Assembly: GCA_036480335.1 (NCBI GenBank)
Contig: JAZGGH010000080.1
Coordinates: 1 to 64,000 of the forward strand
Reading direction: 5' to 3'
DNA: 64,000 nt
Source: JAZGER01 sp036480335
GTDB taxonomy: Bacteria; Pseudomonadota; Gammaproteobacteria; DSM-19610
This document shows, in pieces, positions 36,104-44,220 of the stretch. Each line of letters opens with the position of its first letter. Position 1 is the first letter of the stretch. A model generated the notes under the pieces. It was given only the letters and a program-made list of their open reading frames with translations, was not told where the DNA came from and made no database searches. The translations under genes were made by a program, and so were the position numbers.

Positions 36104-37030
36104 TTAATGCCAGCCAGGCGTACGCGCCAGACCTTCTGCCAATCTGATCGTCGGCTGCCAATGCAGACACTCAATCAGTTTATCATTATCACAAACCCAG
36201 TCTTCATGGCGTAACTCATGTACCTTTTCAGGCGTTAGCATGGGTGAATAACCTATGAGTCTGCCAGCCAGCTTGTTCAGGGCAGCTATGTTATTTAATA
36301 ACCAGGGAGAAACGCAGATGGTCTTTACCTTACACTGACATAAAGACGATACAATCGCAGCCACCTCGTGCCAGTCATAACCACCATGACTATCATCAAT
36401 CGAACAAATTTCCTGAAATCCCTCTTCCATTTGCAACCATTTTGACACCAATAGCACAACATCATCTACATGAACCATAGAAAACTGTGCATGAGCATTC
36501 CCAGGCACAAGTGCGACTCCTTTAGCCATCATTTTAAAAACAGGCAGCAGTTCTTTATCACCTGCACCATAAACAGCAGGGGGGCGTAGAATCTGCCAGT
36601 TGATAGCTTTTGCATTTTGCTGAATCCAGGATTCCATCGATGCCTTACTGCGGGCATAAAAAGACAGCTGCGGCTCTCTCGCCGCAAGCGAGGAAAACAC
36701 TAATACTTTGGGTTTGTTTTTCTGCTCACTGATGACTGAAAATAGATTCTCAGTTCCGCTCACATTCACTCTGTCGAAGTCTTCCTGACTGACTCCGCGC
36801 ACAACTCCTGCGCAATGAACCACAGCATCGACTCCGTCAACAAGGCTGCGTAGGCTATCATTATCCGACAAACTTCCTGGAACAAGCTGTATACCCACTT
36901 GCTGTAAATCGCTGGCACAGGCAGGCTGCCTAACTAGAGCCCGGACTTCATAGCCAGCCGCAAGCAAGCCGATGGAAATAGCTTTACCAATAAACCCGGT
37001 TGCACCAGTAATAGCAATCACAGAATTCAT
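36104..37030 (-). CDS. Extended SDR, CerR-like NAD-dependent epimerase/dehydratase
   Basis: The 308-residue Rossmann protein has NAD-binding motif ITGATGFIGKAI near the N-terminus, NRVNVSGT-like FDRVNVSGTENLF, and the catalytic pair in FYARSKASME (Tyr-x-x-x-Lys). It follows the acyl-AMP ligase by 43 bp on the same strand. Extended SDRs of this kind reduce or dehydrate lipid or sugar intermediates. In Caulobacter a protein of this family (CerR) reduces 3-oxo-ceramide, and an acyl-activating enzyme and a GNAT acyltransferase lie nearby as here. The ceramide role is inference from context. Confidence 0.75.
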   Translation of the reverse strand: MNSVIAITGATGFIGKAISIGLLAAGYEVRALVRQPACASDLQQVGIQLVPGSLSDNDSLRSLVDGVDAVVHCAGVVRGVSQEDFDRVNVSGTENLFSVISEQKNKPKVLVFSSLAAREPQLSFYARSKASMESWIQQNAKAINWQILRPPAVYGAGDKELLPVFKMMAKGVALVPGNAHAQFSMVHVDDVVLLVSKWLQMEEGFQEICSIDDSHGGYDWHEVAAIVSSLCQCKVKTICVSPWLLNNIAALNKLAGRLIGYSPMLTPEKVHELRHEDWVCDNDKLIECLHWQPTIRLAEGLARTPGWH

Positions 37031-37073
37031 TTCAAAATGTGGGGGGTTAAGGTAACAGGAGTTACAGAAATAT

Positions 37074-38864
37074 TTATCCGCGCTTCAGCTCAAGAACATC
37101 CGACATATCAGCAGCTATTTGTTCTATATCATGACTATCAATGAAATTCTGTCGAGCTTTTGAGCGAGACAGTTTACCCGATGACGTTCTGGGTAAAGTA
37201 TGCAATGGCACCAACTCGACAAAACAGTCAATACCCAACTCCATACGAACCAGGCGTATCAGCCGATCAATCAACGCTGCACGTTTAACCTTATCGGATT
37301 CACGACATTGCACAACCAGTACGCTCAATTCATCATCACGTGAAGGTACCGAGAACGCCAATGCATCCCCCATACGAATTTCAGGCTGATGCTCAGCCAG
37401 ATATTCCAGATCCTGTGGCCATATATTGCGACCATTAATAATGATCAGATCTTTTTTCCGACCGGTGATGATCAGGTTTCCATTAACGCGATAGCCGATA
37501 TCACCCGTATTTAACCAGCCATCTTCAGAAAGTGTATTTCGGGTTTCTTCAGGCTCATTAAAATAGCCCGACATAACACTGGGCCCACGCACAAAAATTG
37601 AGCCGCTAAGTCTATCGTCCAGAGGCACGCCATCAACATTACGGATTTCAACCTCATATTCCGGCAGCGGTGTTCCACACTCAACAAAACAGCGTGCACG
37701 GCCGGGGTTTTCCAATAATTCAATAGGCAACGCTTCCTGATGATCCGAGTGATGATCCCCGTCAACACAATCTGTCGTATGCCCTTCAAACAAAGGCGAG
37801 AAACTGATAGCCAGAGAACATTCTGCCATTCCATAACAAGCCAGGAATGCTTTCGCATTAAATCCGGCTGGTGCCAATGCGGTGGCAAAACGCTGCAACG
37901 TTTCCGAACGAATCATTTCTGCACCCACACCAGCAACACGCCAGTTACTCAAATCATATTTGCTTGCCTCACCCTCGCGCAAACGTCGAGTACAGAGTTC
38001 ATAACCAAACGGTGGGCTAAAGGAAATGGTTGCCTGCGTCTTGGTCATCAGATTCAACCACTGACGAGGCCTCATAGCAAACTCGCGCGTATCCAGATAA
38101 TCGACAGATACTTGTGCCGCGACGGGAACCAGCACCAGGCCAACCAGGCCCATATCATGATAAAACGGTAACCAGGAAAAACACCGGTCACCTTGTTTCA
38201 TTTTAACACCGTGGCGAATGATACCCTTCAGGTTACTCATTACCGATCTTTGCTTGATAACAACACCGCGCGGAAAGCGGGTACTCCCAGAGGTATACTG
38301 GATATAAGCAATATCATCTGGATCACTGACAGGAAAAACGCTATCAATTTCAGGCAAAGCATCAAAATGGGCCGGATCACCAATCATTTTCAGCCCCAGG
38401 CCTTCGCCCGCTTCTTCCAGGAATGCAACATAACCGGTAGGCGACATGGCAACTGATGCCTTGCTGGAAGCCAACAGACCTTTGAGCTGGGCAACATAGC
38501 TTGTATGCCCACCAAGATTGACCGAAGCAGGCAGCGCGACTGGAATAAGGCCAACATATTGGCAAGCAAAGAAGAAACGCAAAAAATCGGGGTTAGTTTC
38601 TGCGATTAGAGCAACTCGATCACCTTTGGAAAGCCCCATTCCCGTGAGTTTTTTTGCCAGGCTAATGGCCTGTTTGCGTAATTCAGCATAGGATAGCGAC
38701 GCGTAAAGCTGCCCCCGTCCCGTGTAAAAATTGGTCCCTGTTTTGCCGTTGGCTGCATAATCAAGTGCTTCTGACAGAGTGGAAAAATCCGCAGCACGGA
38801 AGGGCAGATCATGCAAAGTAGGGGTAGATTCTATTTCCACAGCGCTCTCATTTGTTTTGCTCAC
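37074..38864 (-). CDS. Fatty acyl-AMP ligase / acyl-ACP synthetase
   Basis: The 596-residue adenylate-forming enzyme activates a fatty acid as acyl-AMP, typically to load an acyl carrier protein. ATP motif YTSGSTRFPRG at residues 190-200, YGMAECSLAISF, the hinge GRKKDLIIINGRNIWPQDLE and the C-terminal catalytic Lys in TLPRTSSGKLSRSKAR are intact. The FAAL-like pattern (AECSL, NIWPQDLE) favours an acyl-AMP ligase over a CoA ligase. GTG start. No ACP gene is adjacent, so the acceptor must be encoded elsewhere. Divergent from the GNAT gene across 244 bp, which shows no other gene. Confidence 0.88.
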   Translation of the reverse strand: MSKTNESAVEIESTPTLHDLPFRAADFSTLSEALDYAANGKTGTNFYTGRGQLYASLSYAELRKQAISLAKKLTGMGLSKGDRVALIAETNPDFLRFFFACQYVGLIPVALPASVNLGGHTSYVAQLKGLLASSKASVAMSPTGYVAFLEEAGEGLGLKMIGDPAHFDALPEIDSVFPVSDPDDIAYIQYTSGSTRFPRGVVIKQRSVMSNLKGIIRHGVKMKQGDRCFSWLPFYHDMGLVGLVLVPVAAQVSVDYLDTREFAMRPRQWLNLMTKTQATISFSPPFGYELCTRRLREGEASKYDLSNWRVAGVGAEMIRSETLQRFATALAPAGFNAKAFLACYGMAECSLAISFSPLFEGHTTDCVDGDHHSDHQEALPIELLENPGRARCFVECGTPLPEYEVEIRNVDGVPLDDRLSGSIFVRGPSVMSGYFNEPEETRNTLSEDGWLNTGDIGYRVNGNLIITGRKKDLIIINGRNIWPQDLEYLAEHQPEIRMGDALAFSVPSRDDELSVLVVQCRESDKVKRAALIDRLIRLVRMELGIDCFVELVPLHTLPRTSSGKLSRSKARQNFIDSHDIEQIAADMSDVLELKRG

Positions 38865-39108
38865 CCTGAACCCCGTAAGTTAACTAACAGTATGTTGTTT
38901 ATTTACAACCAATCGACACAAAAGGATACTATTGAATAGTGCCTGAGGCCACATTATTCCTGCAATTGAAATAAATTTCAACCAGTTTACCGTAATTATG
39001 TTAACCTTTTCTCATTCTACTCGATGATTGTGGTGTTTATACTACATATGTTGCGGTTTACGTCTATGCAGAGCAGGTGCCACCCGGTTTACTCCCGGAA
39101 AACCCACT

Positions 39109-40257
39109 ATGAACAATCCTGATATCTCTAATTCGCTGAGTATTTCTGCGGTCGAAAATGCGCGCCAGCTAAAACAGTTTATTGACCTGTCCAGGTCAAT
39201 ATATCAACAAGATCCAAACTGGATCCCGCCTCTGGATTTCGAACTAAAACAACGTTTGTCTGAAAAAAAGAACCCATTTTTCAAACATGCTCTGGGAAAA
39301 AAATGGCTTGTTTACAAAAATAACCAGCCCGTAGGCAGGATCAGCGCCCAAATCGACCAACTGAATAGAAATGGGGTTGGGCATTTCGGTATGCTCGAAG
39401 CCAGAAATGATGCATCAGTGTTTGCACTATTACTGAACACAGCCGAATCATGGCTTGAAAAACAGGGTATAGTCCAGATTCAAGGGCCATTTAATCTTTC
39501 AATCAACGAAGAATCAGGCTTGCTTGTCGAAGGGTTTGACACACCGCCCTACATCATGATGGGGCATGCACTGCCCTACTATCAGGAGCATATTATTGCC
39601 GCGGGTTATCAGAAAAGCATGGATCTGCTCGCCTATCTGCTACCCACAGATTTTGAAACGCCCGCCGTCATGAAGAGGTTGGCCAGCAGCGCGCAAAAAA
39701 AAGTGACCGTGCGGACACTGCGAAAAAAGCGGCTCAAAGAGGATCTGGAGATTCTGCGCGATATTTTCAATGACGCCTGGTCTGAAAACTGGCAATTTAC
39801 GCCTTTCACAGAGGCTGAGTTCAAGGAAATTGGACAAATGATCGCCTTCCTCGTTGACGATGACCTGGTACAAATTGCAGAAATTGATGGGCGTGCTGTG
39901 TCCTTTATTGTTGCTATGCCCAATATTAACGAAGCCATTGCTGATTTGAACGGAAAACTGCTGCCTTTTGGCTGGCTCAAACTATTATGGCGCCTGAAGG
40001 TAAAATACCCACAAACAGCACGCACGCCACTTATGGGTGTGCGCAAGGAATTCCACCATACTCGGCTGGGACCAGCATTGGCATTTATTGTGATTGAAAA
40101 AGTCCGTCACGGCTTACGTCGCCGAAACGTCAGAGAAGTCGAGCTATCCTGGATTCTGGAAACCAATGATGGCATGCGAAATATTATTGACTCCCTCGGC
40201 GGCATCCCGTACAAACGCTACAGAGTTTTTGGAAAAGAACTACAATCTTTATCATGA
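39109..40257 (+). CDS. Large GNAT-fold acyltransferase (YghO/bCerS-like)
   Basis: The protein has 382 residues from ATG 39109; an open frame extends to 39028 without a start signal. Family hallmarks are DPNWIPPLDFELKQRL, NPFFKHA, PVGRISAQID, GPFNLSINEESGLLVEGF, PPYIMMGHALPYY and a C-terminal LSWILETNDGMRNIIDSLGG, KRYRVFGK. The family includes Escherichia coli YghO and, as far as I recall, the bacterial ceramide synthase of Caulobacter. It is divergent from the acyl-AMP ligase and overlaps the NTP-transferase gene by 4 bp. A lipid N-acyltransferase role is inferred from that context. Confidence 0.8.
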   Translation: MNNPDISNSLSISAVENARQLKQFIDLSRSIYQQDPNWIPPLDFELKQRLSEKKNPFFKHALGKKWLVYKNNQPVGRISAQIDQLNRNGVGHFGMLEARNDASVFALLLNTAESWLEKQGIVQIQGPFNLSINEESGLLVEGFDTPPYIMMGHALPYYQEHIIAAGYQKSMDLLAYLLPTDFETPAVMKRLASSAQKKVTVRTLRKKRLKEDLEILRDIFNDAWSENWQFTPFTEAEFKEIGQMIAFLVDDDLVQIAEIDGRAVSFIVAMPNINEAIADLNGKLLPFGWLKLLWRLKVKYPQTARTPLMGVRKEFHHTRLGPALAFIVIEKVRHGLRRRNVREVELSWILETNDGMRNIIDSLGGIPYKRYRVFGKELQSLS

Positions 40258-41087
40258 GCAGGATAACAGGACAATTTACAGCCGTTGTACTGGCTGGCGA
40301 CCGCAACGACAATGACCCACTGGTTAAAGCCACAGGTGCCAGCTGCAAAGCGCTGGTGGAAATTGGCAACAGACCTATGGTATTGCATGTGCTGGATGCC
40401 TTGCAGGCCGCCAGCAATGTAGGAAAACGCATATTATCCGGCCCTGGAAAGCCTCAATTATCCGCTGAATATGCATTGCAAAAACTCATCAATGACAAAT
40501 CTGTGCATTGGGTAGAACCCGAGAAAACACCCAGTACAAGCGCATATTTTGCCATGCAGAACATTCAGATCAAATCGCCAATCCTGCTAACCACAGCAGA
40601 CCACCCACTACTGACATCTGAAATGATTGAACGCTTTTGCAGCAAGAGTAATGACCTGGATGTAGATGTCGTGGTAGGACTCTGTCGCTATGATCTGATC
40701 AAAACCTCGTTCCCCAATATGAAAAAAACTATCATGAAATTTTCGGATGGTGATTATTGTGGTTGTAACCTGTTTGCCTTTTTAACACCGGAGTCCAGAC
40801 GCATAGCCAACACCTGGCGCCAGATTGAAAGTGACCGTAAGAATCCGATACGCATTATTCGCATGCTAGGATGGCTCTTCGTTCTACGCTATCTATTTGG
40901 GACTCTGTCACTTACCGAAGCCGTCGCCCGACTATCACGTCAACTGGAATTACGTATAGGCATCGTCGATATGCCCTATGCTGAAGCAGCGGTCGACGTA
41001 GATTCCATTGCAGACAAAATCATCGTACAGGATCGATTCAAATCAAAAACAGAAAACACCACCAATCAAACCGGTTCTACCGCCTGA
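40254..41087 (+). CDS. MobA-like NTP transferase (CpgD-like)
   Basis: The 277-residue nucleotidyltransferase of the GT-A fold begins FTAVVLAGDRNDNDPLVKATG, a variant of the LAGG-type nucleotide loop, then CKALVEIGNRPMVLHVLDAL, and TTADHPLLT with the metal-binding Asp. Such enzymes make activated CDP- or UDP-compounds. In Caulobacter a related protein, CpgD, is reported as a phosphoglycerate cytidylyltransferase for ceramide diphosphoglycerate. It starts inside the GNAT stop (ATGA), so the two are co-translated. Its substrate cannot be read from sequence. Confidence 0.72.
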   Translation: MSRITGQFTAVVLAGDRNDNDPLVKATGASCKALVEIGNRPMVLHVLDALQAASNVGKRILSGPGKPQLSAEYALQKLINDKSVHWVEPEKTPSTSAYFAMQNIQIKSPILLTTADHPLLTSEMIERFCSKSNDLDVDVVVGLCRYDLIKTSFPNMKKTIMKFSDGDYCGCNLFAFLTPESRRIANTWRQIESDRKNPIRIIRMLGWLFVLRYLFGTLSLTEAVARLSRQLELRIGIVDMPYAEAAVDVDSIADKIIVQDRFKSKTENTTNQTGSTA

Positions 41088-41116
41088 TCACTATCCACTC
41101 GATCAGAATTCCGGTT
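41069..41116. terminator. Nested hairpin between convergent genes
   Basis: Outer arms AACCGG (41069-41074) and CCGGTT (41111-41116) enclose inner arms CTGATC (41084-41089) and GATCAG (41101-41106). The structure overlaps the 3' ends of the NTP-transferase gene and of the opposing phosphoesterase gene and could end both transcripts. Confidence 0.35.
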
Positions 41117-42044
41117 AAATTTCTTTTTTGCCTGCGCTGACAAACCGGTTCTGGGCAGCACGCCAGACTCTTTCAGCCACTTCAAGTTGCCAGCCATCTT
41201 TTGATGGAGTAATCCGATAAATATTATAGCCCGCTGTTTTACCTGCCCTGGTACCTGCCGAGGAAGCAGAAGCTACGCCTATCACCGGAGTATTACCCGC
41301 GGCTGTTTCTATCACATTGCTTACTGCTGTATGCCCGTGACCATGCAAAACCAGCTCTGCACCGTATTGTTTCAAAATAGTCAGAAAAGGCTCAATATCC
41401 ACCAATCGTTTACGCCATTTTTCAATACCAGGCAAAGGTGGGTGATGGATCAGTACAATACGAAACAATGATTCTTTTGCAGTTTTCTTCAAGATAGCGG
41501 CCAATTTTTTCAACTGCCATTCGCCTACTTTACCGGTTGCGAAAAAGGGTGCAGATGCGACAGCAGATGACAGACCAATGATCACCACTGAACCTCGCCG
41601 ACGAACACTGGGAAAAAATGCCTTCACACCCACTTCTTCTGAATTACCTTCGTCTGATAACATATAAGACTGCCAATGAAGATAATTTTCCTGCCAGGGC
41701 CTTTCTACATAAACATCATGGTTACCAGGAATAACGGTCACTGACTCCGAACTCCCCAGGGATTCCAGCCAACGCCGTGCCTGGCAAAACTCATCTGGTA
41801 AACCGATGTGCGTTAAATCGCCTGTCACAACAATATGATTCGGATTCTGTTGCTTTAAATCCCTTTCCAGCGCATCCAGAATTTCTCTTCGATGAACAAA
41901 TCGCCGCCGCTTCAACCATGATAGATAGCCCAGTATTCGTTTATTCAGCAATGAACGAAAATGGATGCCATGCAACGAGGTTAAATGCGGATCAGAAAGA
42001 TGTGCAATCGTTATTGACTGCTCTATGTTTTTTTCGTTGGCCAA
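41115..42044 (-). CDS. Metallophosphoesterase (calcineurin-like)
   Basis: The 309-residue dimetal phosphoesterase carries all five motifs: HLSDPHLT, VTGDLTHIG, IPGNHDVYV, IHHPPLPG and LHGHGHTAV. It probably hydrolyses a phosphodiester or phosphomonoester of a lipid or nucleotide. It is the only minus-strand gene inside the plus-strand part of the lipid cluster (GNAT, NTP-transferase, lipid kinase, Tam41-like), divergent from the lipid kinase across 150 bp. Its presence next to a nucleotide-activating enzyme suggests a UDP/CDP-lipid pyrophosphatase-like or phosphatase role, which is inference. Confidence 0.85.
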   Translation of the reverse strand: MANEKNIEQSITIAHLSDPHLTSLHGIHFRSLLNKRILGYLSWLKRRRFVHRREILDALERDLKQQNPNHIVVTGDLTHIGLPDEFCQARRWLESLGSSESVTVIPGNHDVYVERPWQENYLHWQSYMLSDEGNSEEVGVKAFFPSVRRRGSVVIIGLSSAVASAPFFATGKVGEWQLKKLAAILKKTAKESLFRIVLIHHPPLPGIEKWRKRLVDIEPFLTILKQYGAELVLHGHGHTAVSNVIETAAGNTPVIGVASASSAGTRAGKTAGYNIYRITPSKDGWQLEVAERVWRAAQNRFVSAGKKEI

Positions 42045-42194
42045 TCGGTTTCTCTTTAAAGTGTTATTACAGAAAATAAATCACAAGGACTGCTCTATTA
42101 ATCAGACAGACTATGGCTTCATCCATTTTTCCACTATAATTCGTGAATGGAAATTCGTTCATGGGCACCTATTAGCTCTCAGGTAAAACAATAA

Positions 42195-43136
42195 ATGCCA
42201 TCCATTGGATTAATCAGCAACCCCAACAGCGGCACGAATAAAAAACAACTTGCTGCAATAAACAGGATTGTCGCAGATTATCCGAAAATTCACCATTTTA
42301 TCACTCGCTCAGCCAGTGATATTTCTTCAGCATTAAGCGTCCTCCAGAAAAAAGGCGTCAAGACTCTTGCCATCAATGGTGGTGATGGAACAACAGCGGC
42401 TATCTTTACCCGTCTTTTTACCGACACCCCCTTTCCGGTTATGCCAGAAATCGCCCTGCTTCCTGGTGGCACCACCAACATGAATGTGGGAGATGTTGGG
42501 TTGCATAGCAACTTACTAAAAGCTATTGATTCCCTCTGCAATATCAGCACAGAAAAATCACTGCCTGAAAAAGTCGAGAGACCCATTTTACAGGTGACTT
42601 ATGACAGCCCAACGAAAACAATCTATGGCATGTTTTTCGGCGCCGGCGCCATTATCCAGGGTATCGAATACTGTCATAAAAATGGGCACAGTCCCGGTAT
42701 TGCCATGGCAAGAACCATTTGGGGTCTAATGAGAAATGATAGTCGCTTTGCTCAACCCGTGGATATAAAAATCCGATTTGATCCCGAAAACATAGCCCGA
42801 GAATATGAAACATTGCTGTTTTTTTCCAGCACTCTGGAAAAACTGCTACTAGGATTGCAGCCTTACTGGGGAAAGCAACCCGGACAACTTCATAACACTT
42901 TGATTACAGCAAAACCCAAAAAATTTATTCGCGCCCTGCCCGCACTACTGCGAGGTAAACCTTCAGCCAGCATTCTTCAGTCATCAAGTTATTTCAGTAA
43001 CAACTCACAACATATCGATCTTGAAATGGATAGCCTGTTTACGCTTGATGGTGAAATCTATTTGGCAGACAGCAAAACTGGCAGAATTTCCATTACCGCA
43101 ACAGCCCCTCTGACCTTTCTACGTTCGGGTAAGTGA
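42195..43136 (+). CDS. Diacylglycerol-kinase-family lipid kinase (CpgB-like)
   Basis: The 313-residue protein of the DAGK catalytic family has SLISNPNSGT-like GLISNPNSGTNKK, the ATP-binding INGGDGTTAAI and LLPGGTTNMN, and a C-terminal beta-rich half with DGEIY. The family phosphorylates diacylglycerol, sphingosine or ceramide. Caulobacter CpgB, a bacterial ceramide kinase, belongs here. It overlaps the next gene by 4 bp (GTGA), so the kinase and the Tam41-like enzyme are co-translated, which fits successive steps: lipid to lipid-phosphate to CDP-lipid. Which lipid is used cannot be told. Confidence 0.82.
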   Translation: MPSIGLISNPNSGTNKKQLAAINRIVADYPKIHHFITRSASDISSALSVLQKKGVKTLAINGGDGTTAAIFTRLFTDTPFPVMPEIALLPGGTTNMNVGDVGLHSNLLKAIDSLCNISTEKSLPEKVERPILQVTYDSPTKTIYGMFFGAGAIIQGIEYCHKNGHSPGIAMARTIWGLMRNDSRFAQPVDIKIRFDPENIAREYETLLFFSSTLEKLLLGLQPYWGKQPGQLHNTLITAKPKKFIRALPALLRGKPSASILQSSSYFSNNSQHIDLEMDSLFTLDGEIYLADSKTGRISITATAPLTFLRSGK

Positions 43137-44074
43137 GAATGAATACACTGCAGTCACTCATTGAACAACAAATCACTCTGGAAAATCCTGATGCCCTGAA
43201 CATTCTGGTCACAGATTTACTCGCCAACCATCCATCAACTGTCAGTGCCATTCTCTTTTATGGATCCTGCTTACGCAGCCTGGATTTGTACGACGGGCTT
43301 GCCGACCTGTATCTGATTGTAGATGACTATTCGGACTTTCATTCCTCTCGTCAACAGGCGTGGTCAAACTGGCTACTGCCTCCCAATGTTTTCTATTTTG
43401 AAAGCATCGATCAGCAACAAAATATTATTCGCGCAAAATATGCAGTCATCTCCAGAAAAGACTTCACCAAAGGAACTTCCCGGCATTGGTTCCATTCCTA
43501 TCTTTGGGGACGATTCACACAACCCGTTGCTCTTGCCTATGCCAGAGACAAAACATCCCGGGAAGAAATTATCCACTGCCTGTCAAATGCAATCATCACC
43601 TTTCTGGATCGCTGCCTGCCCGCCATACCCACATCTGGATCATTGACAGATCTATGGGTACACAGTCTACGCCTGAGCTATCGAGCAGAATTACGTGCCG
43701 AATCATCAGGCCGGGCCTCTGTTCTGGTGGATAGCCGGCAGGAATACTACAAAACCGTCACGATAGCAGCGGCGGGTGAGCTTAAGGTTAAGCTATCGAT
43801 TAATGGCGAAAGCTATGTGACAACTTTGACACACAGGCGACGATATCTATCCAGACTCAGCTGGGCGCTGCGTATCTTTCAGGGAAAGATCCTGTCTGTC
43901 TGTCGCCTACTCAAAGCATTATTCACTTTTCAGGGCGGTCTCGATTACATTGCCTGGAAACTGGAACGGCACTCCGGACAAAAAATAGATATCCCAAAAC
44001 GGGTTCGTCGTTACCCATTACTCTTCATCTGGGGATTATTCTGGAAATTATATCGGCGCGGTGTATTTCGCTAA
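43133..44074 (+). CDS. Tam41-like nucleotidyltransferase (putative CDP-diacylglycerol synthase)
   Basis: The 313-residue protein has the nucleotidyltransferase motif AILFYGSCLRSLDLY followed by LADLYLIVDDYSDF, the GS...D-x-D pattern seen in Tam41/Mmp37, the mitochondrial CDP-diacylglycerol synthase. There are no multiple membrane helices as in CdsA. Later parts include FHSYLWGRFTQPVALAY and a basic aromatic C-terminus (RRYPLLFIWGLFWKLYRRG) that could bind the membrane. It starts at GTG 43133, or ATG 43139, overlapping the kinase stop. The call rests on the motif, length and neighbours. Confidence 0.65.
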   Translation: MRMNTLQSLIEQQITLENPDALNILVTDLLANHPSTVSAILFYGSCLRSLDLYDGLADLYLIVDDYSDFHSSRQQAWSNWLLPPNVFYFESIDQQQNIIRAKYAVISRKDFTKGTSRHWFHSYLWGRFTQPVALAYARDKTSREEIIHCLSNAIITFLDRCLPAIPTSGSLTDLWVHSLRLSYRAELRAESSGRASVLVDSRQEYYKTVTIAAAGELKVKLSINGESYVTTLTHRRRYLSRLSWALRIFQGKILSVCRLLKALFTFQGGLDYIAWKLERHSGQKIDIPKRVRRYPLLFIWGLFWKLYRRGVFR

Positions 44075-44220
44075 TATCATATAGATATCAACACCCTGGA
44101 TCACTCGCATACAAATACTCAACGATTACTCCGGTAATAATCATAAAGAAACAGTTCAAACCTGCCGACATTAGCATAGTTAAAAACCGTGTCGAATTAT
44201 CAATTTTAAAGAGGTCAGCA

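Noticed and set aside
42090..42175. CTCTATTAATCAG and GGGCACCTATTAG before the lipid kinase gene, resembling ends of the 140-bp element
   Set aside because: The two pieces have the same orientation instead of being inverted and the interior does not match; too short to call a copy.
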